Origin: Terebella lapidaria
Lineage: Eukaryota > Annelida > Polychaeta > Terebellida > Terebellidae
Length of the DNA stretch: 64,000 nt
Direction of reading: 5' to 3'
NCBI GenBank assembly: GCA_949152475.1
Contig: OX424570.1
Span: forward strand, 28,268,694-28,332,693
The notes under the pieces were generated by a model that was given only the letters and a program-made list of their open reading frames with translations, did no database searches and had not been told where the DNA came from. Position numbers and translations under genes: made by a program. This document shows, in pieces, positions 62,001-64,000 of this stretch; the first letter of the stretch is position 1, and each line of letters begins with the position of its first letter.

Positions 62001-63683
62001 ACAACACGGAACCTAGCAACACGCTTACGTCCGTCACGTGCCACGAAATCATACGTCATCTGCGAGTGGTAGTGCACGTGCGTGTACGAGTCGATGTCCT
62101 TCCTCATGCCTTCAAAGATCGTGGACAGGCTGGACAAATATAAAACACATCCTGGTTACCATGGTGATGATAATGGCTATCAACGGAGTTCTCATTGGCT
62201 GTTTTCTTCACAATTCATTGTAAGGATTGAAGACTCAACGATAAAAAGGATAAAGAGGTAGGCCTATACCCCGTTTCTGTACGGTTGCCGACTGCCTAAA
62301 AAGTCCGCCAGCACATGGGAATTATAACCTATTACTAATGTAGCCCCGACACGTCATAAAGCTAAATGGCTTCACTCTTTCGGAAATACGTCGACCCCGA
62401 GGTCAGCTCTATACTACTGTTCAGCCACACTTCGCTGGTCCAAGTAATCACACTTATATGTGCCCCAGATGTATGATTCATCTACTAGTATCTGTGTGCA
62501 GGGTGACTGAGTTAAAGAACAGTAGGGTCCTACCTCAGGACCGACGCCCCAGATGTATGATTCATCTACTAGTATCTGTGGGCAGGGTGACTGAGTTAAA
62601 GAACAGTAGGGTCCTACCTCAGGACCGACGCCCCAGTTGTATGATTCATCTACTAGTATCTGTGGGCAGGGTGACTGAGTTAAAGAACAGTAGGGTCCTA
62701 CCTCAGGACCGACGCCGAGGCAAACAGTCAGTTGGCTCGAAAGGCTTGAAAGGTGTATGATAACCAATGTAAAGGCCAAACAACACAATACAACGATATA
62801 AGGTATACCCCTATTACTTGATATCGTGAATGTCCTATACCAGCACATGTGCGCAATATTTGTGGTGTTACTTTCCCGGAACACCTGATTTCACCTCCTA
62901 ATGGCCATTTTGGGGGGTTCATGAGTTTCCCTGTCATTTTTGTTTTCTCTCACTTCGTATGCCTGATATGACTTTCTGTCCCCGGACTATGAGATTGGAT
63001 AACGGACCCTGTTTTGTTTGCTCGGAATACTTAATACTGGGTATTGATTCCACGTCTGTTACTACTAATCATGCTACCCGGGACTGGAACATGTCGCCCT
63101 GGTTACGTACTTGGCAGGGACGTTGATGAGGTACTCCTTGAATGCGGCGGGACTTTTGACGATGGCTGTGTAGAACTCGTCGATGGAGTCGGTGTTGTAG
63201 AAGGGGGTAGAGCGGCCCGTCTGCAGCACCAGGTCCAGGGGGCTGTCGTAGTCATGGTCCTGGAACTTGAGGGCCAGAGAGCGCCAGGCCGGCCGGCTGT
63301 CGTCCGCGATAGCTGCGGGGAACAGGTGGTATTGGGTATTGACAGAGCAGATCTTTAGGAACTATTCATCCATTTTTTTCTAACTGGTTGTTGTTGTACA
63401 AATATGAAATCATTACCAAGAAATCCAAACACTGCAGCATTTACTCACTGGGAAAGTTTGCGTGCCTTGCTCGTATCTCAAACATTTTCTTGGGGACGAA
63501 GAAGTCGTTCTCGGGTATTCTGTTGTTCTCCACAACCACGGCATACCCCAGAGCTCCCACGCCCTCGGAGTGTGTCGCCCGCTGGTTTGTTTTCCGGACT
63601 TTCTTCTCAAACAGGGTCCGGATACCCCACTTCTTGAAGAACAGCGGCAACTCCTCGAAAATCATCCCCTTCTTGGCGCCCGC
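55900..63683 (-). CDS. Allene oxide synthase-lipoxygenase fusion protein (5' end outside window)
   Basis: Twelve exons with consistent phases encode 1097 residues up to the stop. Order: catalase-like AOS domain (about 1-345), PLAT domain (355-470) and lipoxygenase domain (470-1097). This is the layout of the coral 8R-LOX/AOS fusion, which makes 8R-hydroperoxide from arachidonate and converts it to allene oxide. AOS keeps the distal His (RATH, residue 38) and the proximal RREIY (Arg332, Tyr336), but has Gln109 where the coral enzyme has Asn. In the LOX domain only one iron ligand remains (His784). Positions equivalent to the other His, His, Asn and C-terminal Ile are Arg789, Asn970, Thr974 and Gly1097. 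I infer a non-catalytic LOX. About 30 N-terminal residues are missing to the right. The residue comparison with coral is from memory of that sequence. Confidence 0.93.
56275..57438 (-). CDS. AOS-LOX exon 11 (core of LOX domain, iron ligands replaced)
   Basis: 388 codons. A Ser/Lys/Asp-rich insert of about 55 residues follows AGRLFLVSYPELQEF. Then WLVAKMWVKVAETNLHHLTA aligns with the coral AESNFHQLNTHLLRTH helix: the first ligand His is kept (57034-57036) and the second is Arg (CGC, 57019-57021). IFRSTVQNTALT aligns with FTFSCQHAAVN, so the third His is Asn (AAC, 56476-56478) and the ligand Asn is Thr. The fold itself (YLYRDDALQLWEAIRDFVID, SFARIEQLIQF) is well kept. Confidence 0.93.
57657..57782 (-). 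CDS. AOS-LOX exon 10
   Basis: ACTAG acceptor and GTCTGT donor, 42 codons. It encodes MLNGVMPLKIARLKDIPKVF and PLTDDMVTGLLEGSRTL, matching coral FLNGANPVILTRCDALPSNF. Confidence 0.9.
57897..58060 (-). CDS. AOS-LOX exon 9
   Basis: AACCAG acceptor and GTTAGT donor. It encodes LMKVRNAMKPRTKKKILDEA and MLKYIIGNWRSDLEFGRQ. It is shorter and more basic than the coral segment. Confidence 0.85.
58265..58498 (-). CDS. AOS-LOX exon 8 (start of LOX domain)
   Basis: TTCCAG acceptor and GTACGC donor. It encodes YLRRLRQAEVTMRQAAIRWR and GLPGYIAAGDNIDLLPSDMK, the usual entry into the lipoxygenase catalytic domain. The donor is weak. Confidence 0.82.
58616..59376. mobile_element. Non-autonomous DNA transposon in AOS-LOX intron 7, CCGAGA target duplication
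   Basis: 761 bp with terminal inverted repeats of about 50 bp: CACTGTGGTGATACTGG, a 28-bp palindrome (58631-58658), then CCGCAATGGC; the right side mirrors this (palindrome 59334-59361, one mismatch). CCGAGA flanks both sides (58610-58615 and 59377-59382). The interior has GTTAGGGAATCTTC-type units three times near 59090-59150. No transposase. A degraded relative is at 1297-2122. Confidence 0.8.
59584..59853 (-). CDS. AOS-LOX exon 7 (PLAT domain)
   Basis: TCCAG acceptor and GTGAGT donor. It encodes DKYVGDLLCVKVYKDPRGAK and SDWFLESLVVSTTYNKTC, then LPCGRWFTDES. PLAT domains bind membranes or lipid, often with calcium. Confidence 0.92.
59985..60126 (-). CDS. AOS-LOX exon 6 (start of PLAT domain)
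   Basis: GACAG acceptor and GTTAGT donor. After a Pro-rich linker (SAQPPPPPKG) it encodes VEYLVHVITGDRENAGMLHA, the first PLAT strands. Confidence 0.9.
60501..60849 (-). CDS. AOS-LOX exon 5 (AOS proximal heme side)
   Basis: CTGCAG acceptor and GTACTG donor. It encodes YNLQIQLREWGPEDTNALYN, WDDSVTPWTDLAKIRLLSVL and FNVGHLPENTLQIPV, ending TIRREIYQ. The Arg-x3-Tyr pair is the catalase-type proximal heme ligand motif. Confidence 0.92.
61687..61713 (-). CDS. AOS-LOX 27-bp microexon
   Basis: TTTTAG acceptor, 27 bp, GTAAGC donor. It joins exon 3 to exon 5 in frame as MEDDLDYYTE, covering the linker that reads RPDDYLRKEY in coral. Confidence 0.75.
61932..62129 (-). CDS. AOS-LOX exon 3
   Basis: GTCCAG acceptor and GTATGT donor. 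It encodes SYTHVHYHSQMTYDFVARDG and RVARFRVVPADGYPDTGRLK, matching the coral YYYSQVTMPFKAKDGKVRYC region. Confidence 0.9.
62462..62716. repeat. 84-bp tandem repeat, three copies, in AOS-LOX intron
   Basis: AGATGTATGATTCATCTACT (third copy AGTTGT...) starts at 62467, 62551 and 62635. Units are nearly identical. The unit is 28 codons long, which produces a spurious repetitive frame on the minus strand. Confidence 0.9.
62874..63030 (+). repeat. Dispersed repeat, copy 2 of 2 in the window
   Basis: Matches 1871-2029 almost base for base (CGGAACACCTGATTTCACCT to TTTGCTCGGAATAC). It lies in the AOS-LOX intron between exons 2 and 3. Confidence 0.7.
63111..63312 (-). CDS. AOS-LOX exon 2
   Basis: CCGCAG acceptor and GTACGT donor. 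It encodes RPAWRSLALKFQDHDYDSPL and then DLVLQTGRSTPFYNTDSIDE. Gln109 (LVLQTG) stands where coral AOS has Asn (IVMNTG); that Asn assists hydroperoxide chemistry in the distal pocket. Confidence 0.9.
63449..63683 (-). CDS. AOS-LOX exon 1 of window (AOS distal heme side)
   Basis: Acceptor GTTGTCAG and donor GTGAGT. It encodes FFKKWGIRTLFEKKVRKTNQ, then RATHSEGVGALG, the catalase-type distal His motif, and FFVPKKMFEIRARHANFP, aligned with the coral segment ending RLRHANLKY. A second copy of the acceptor-side sequence TGGCGCCCGCCTG lies 47 bp upstream, so acceptor choice is slightly uncertain. Confidence 0.88.
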
Positions 63684-63743
63684 CTGACAACATTCATCAG
63701 TACAGGTGACAATGGCACATTGGCGCCCGCCTGGGAACATTTG

Positions 63744-63963
63744 TAGCGTTGTGACGTGGTGGCTACATAGCAGCGACCCCACGATAAAGAGGTATACCCC
63801 ATTACTGGAGTGTCACCGAATGTCTTATATACCGTGGTGTCACTACTATGTAGCCACCACGTCACAACGCTCAAGAGGTACAATATACCCCATTACTGGA
63901 GTGTCACCGAATGTCTTATATACCGTGGTGTCACTACTATGTAGCCACCACGTCACAACGCTA
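63744..63963. mobile_element. Fold-back MITE with internal tandem copy
   Basis: The left end TAGCGTTGTGACGTGGTGGC continues TACATAG and is the exact complement of 63937-63963. A block of about 80 bp (CCCCATTACTGGAGTGTCAC to CACGTCACAACGCT) is present twice, ending near 63871 and 63961. Confidence 0.75.
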
Positions 63964-64000
63964 CAGTGCTTTCCCCTTTCGGAGAGACCTCGTCCCCGAG

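Noticed and set aside
62414-62884. 156-codon open frame on the minus strand
   Set aside because: Arises from the 84-bp intronic tandem repeat and lies within an AOS-LOX intron.

Overview
The window is nuclear DNA from an animal: genes are split by GT-AG introns, coding density is low and more than half of the sequence is mobile DNA. A marine invertebrate fits best, most likely a mollusc and perhaps a bivalve. That is an inference from the LINE tail, the dispersed repeat shared by 1871-2029 and 62874-63030, and the DNA-transposon load. No bacterial genes, CRISPR arrays or rRNA genes were seen.

Layout. (1) 1-1296 is the end of an antisense Ty3/gypsy element related to element B below, followed by DNA-transposon debris to about 3150. 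(2) 3316-10251 (+) holds six exons, all in phase 0, of a beta-propeller-type protein. Two DNA transposons (4283-6778 and 7384-8787) sit in its introns. (3) 11412-22954 is element A, a Ty3/gypsy element on the minus strand with matching 732-bp LTRs, a TACAT target duplication, gag, pol and an extra coding region downstream of pol. (4) 24493-39285 is element B, a related 14.8-kb Ty3/gypsy element on the plus strand. It has near-identical LTRs, broken gag/pol, a TTAA-flanked DNA insert, and a long extra frame with C2H2-like zinc fingers. (5) 39286-47500 is transposon-rich: a Harbinger-like element, two inverted TTAA MITEs and several fold-backs. (6) 47582-48640 is a decayed second copy of the propeller gene. 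(7) 49025-53241 contains two LINE fragments; the second is interrupted in its 3' UTR by a Helitron-like element that carries nine copies of an exact 147-bp satellite. (8) 55900-63683 (-) holds twelve exons of an allene oxide synthase-lipoxygenase (AOS-LOX) fusion gene whose 5' end lies beyond the window.

The AOS-LOX gene is the strongest biological result. Its catalase-like AOS domain keeps the distal His and the proximal Arg/Tyr heme residues. Its lipoxygenase domain has kept only one of the five iron ligands of the coral enzyme. I infer an AOS-like enzyme joined to a pseudo-lipoxygenase, which would have to take hydroperoxides from another source. Its terminal coding sequence, stop codon included, has also been amplified into a minisatellite just downstream.

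The LTR elements are described as fossils. Element A looks whole and very young; element B looks young but broken in several places.
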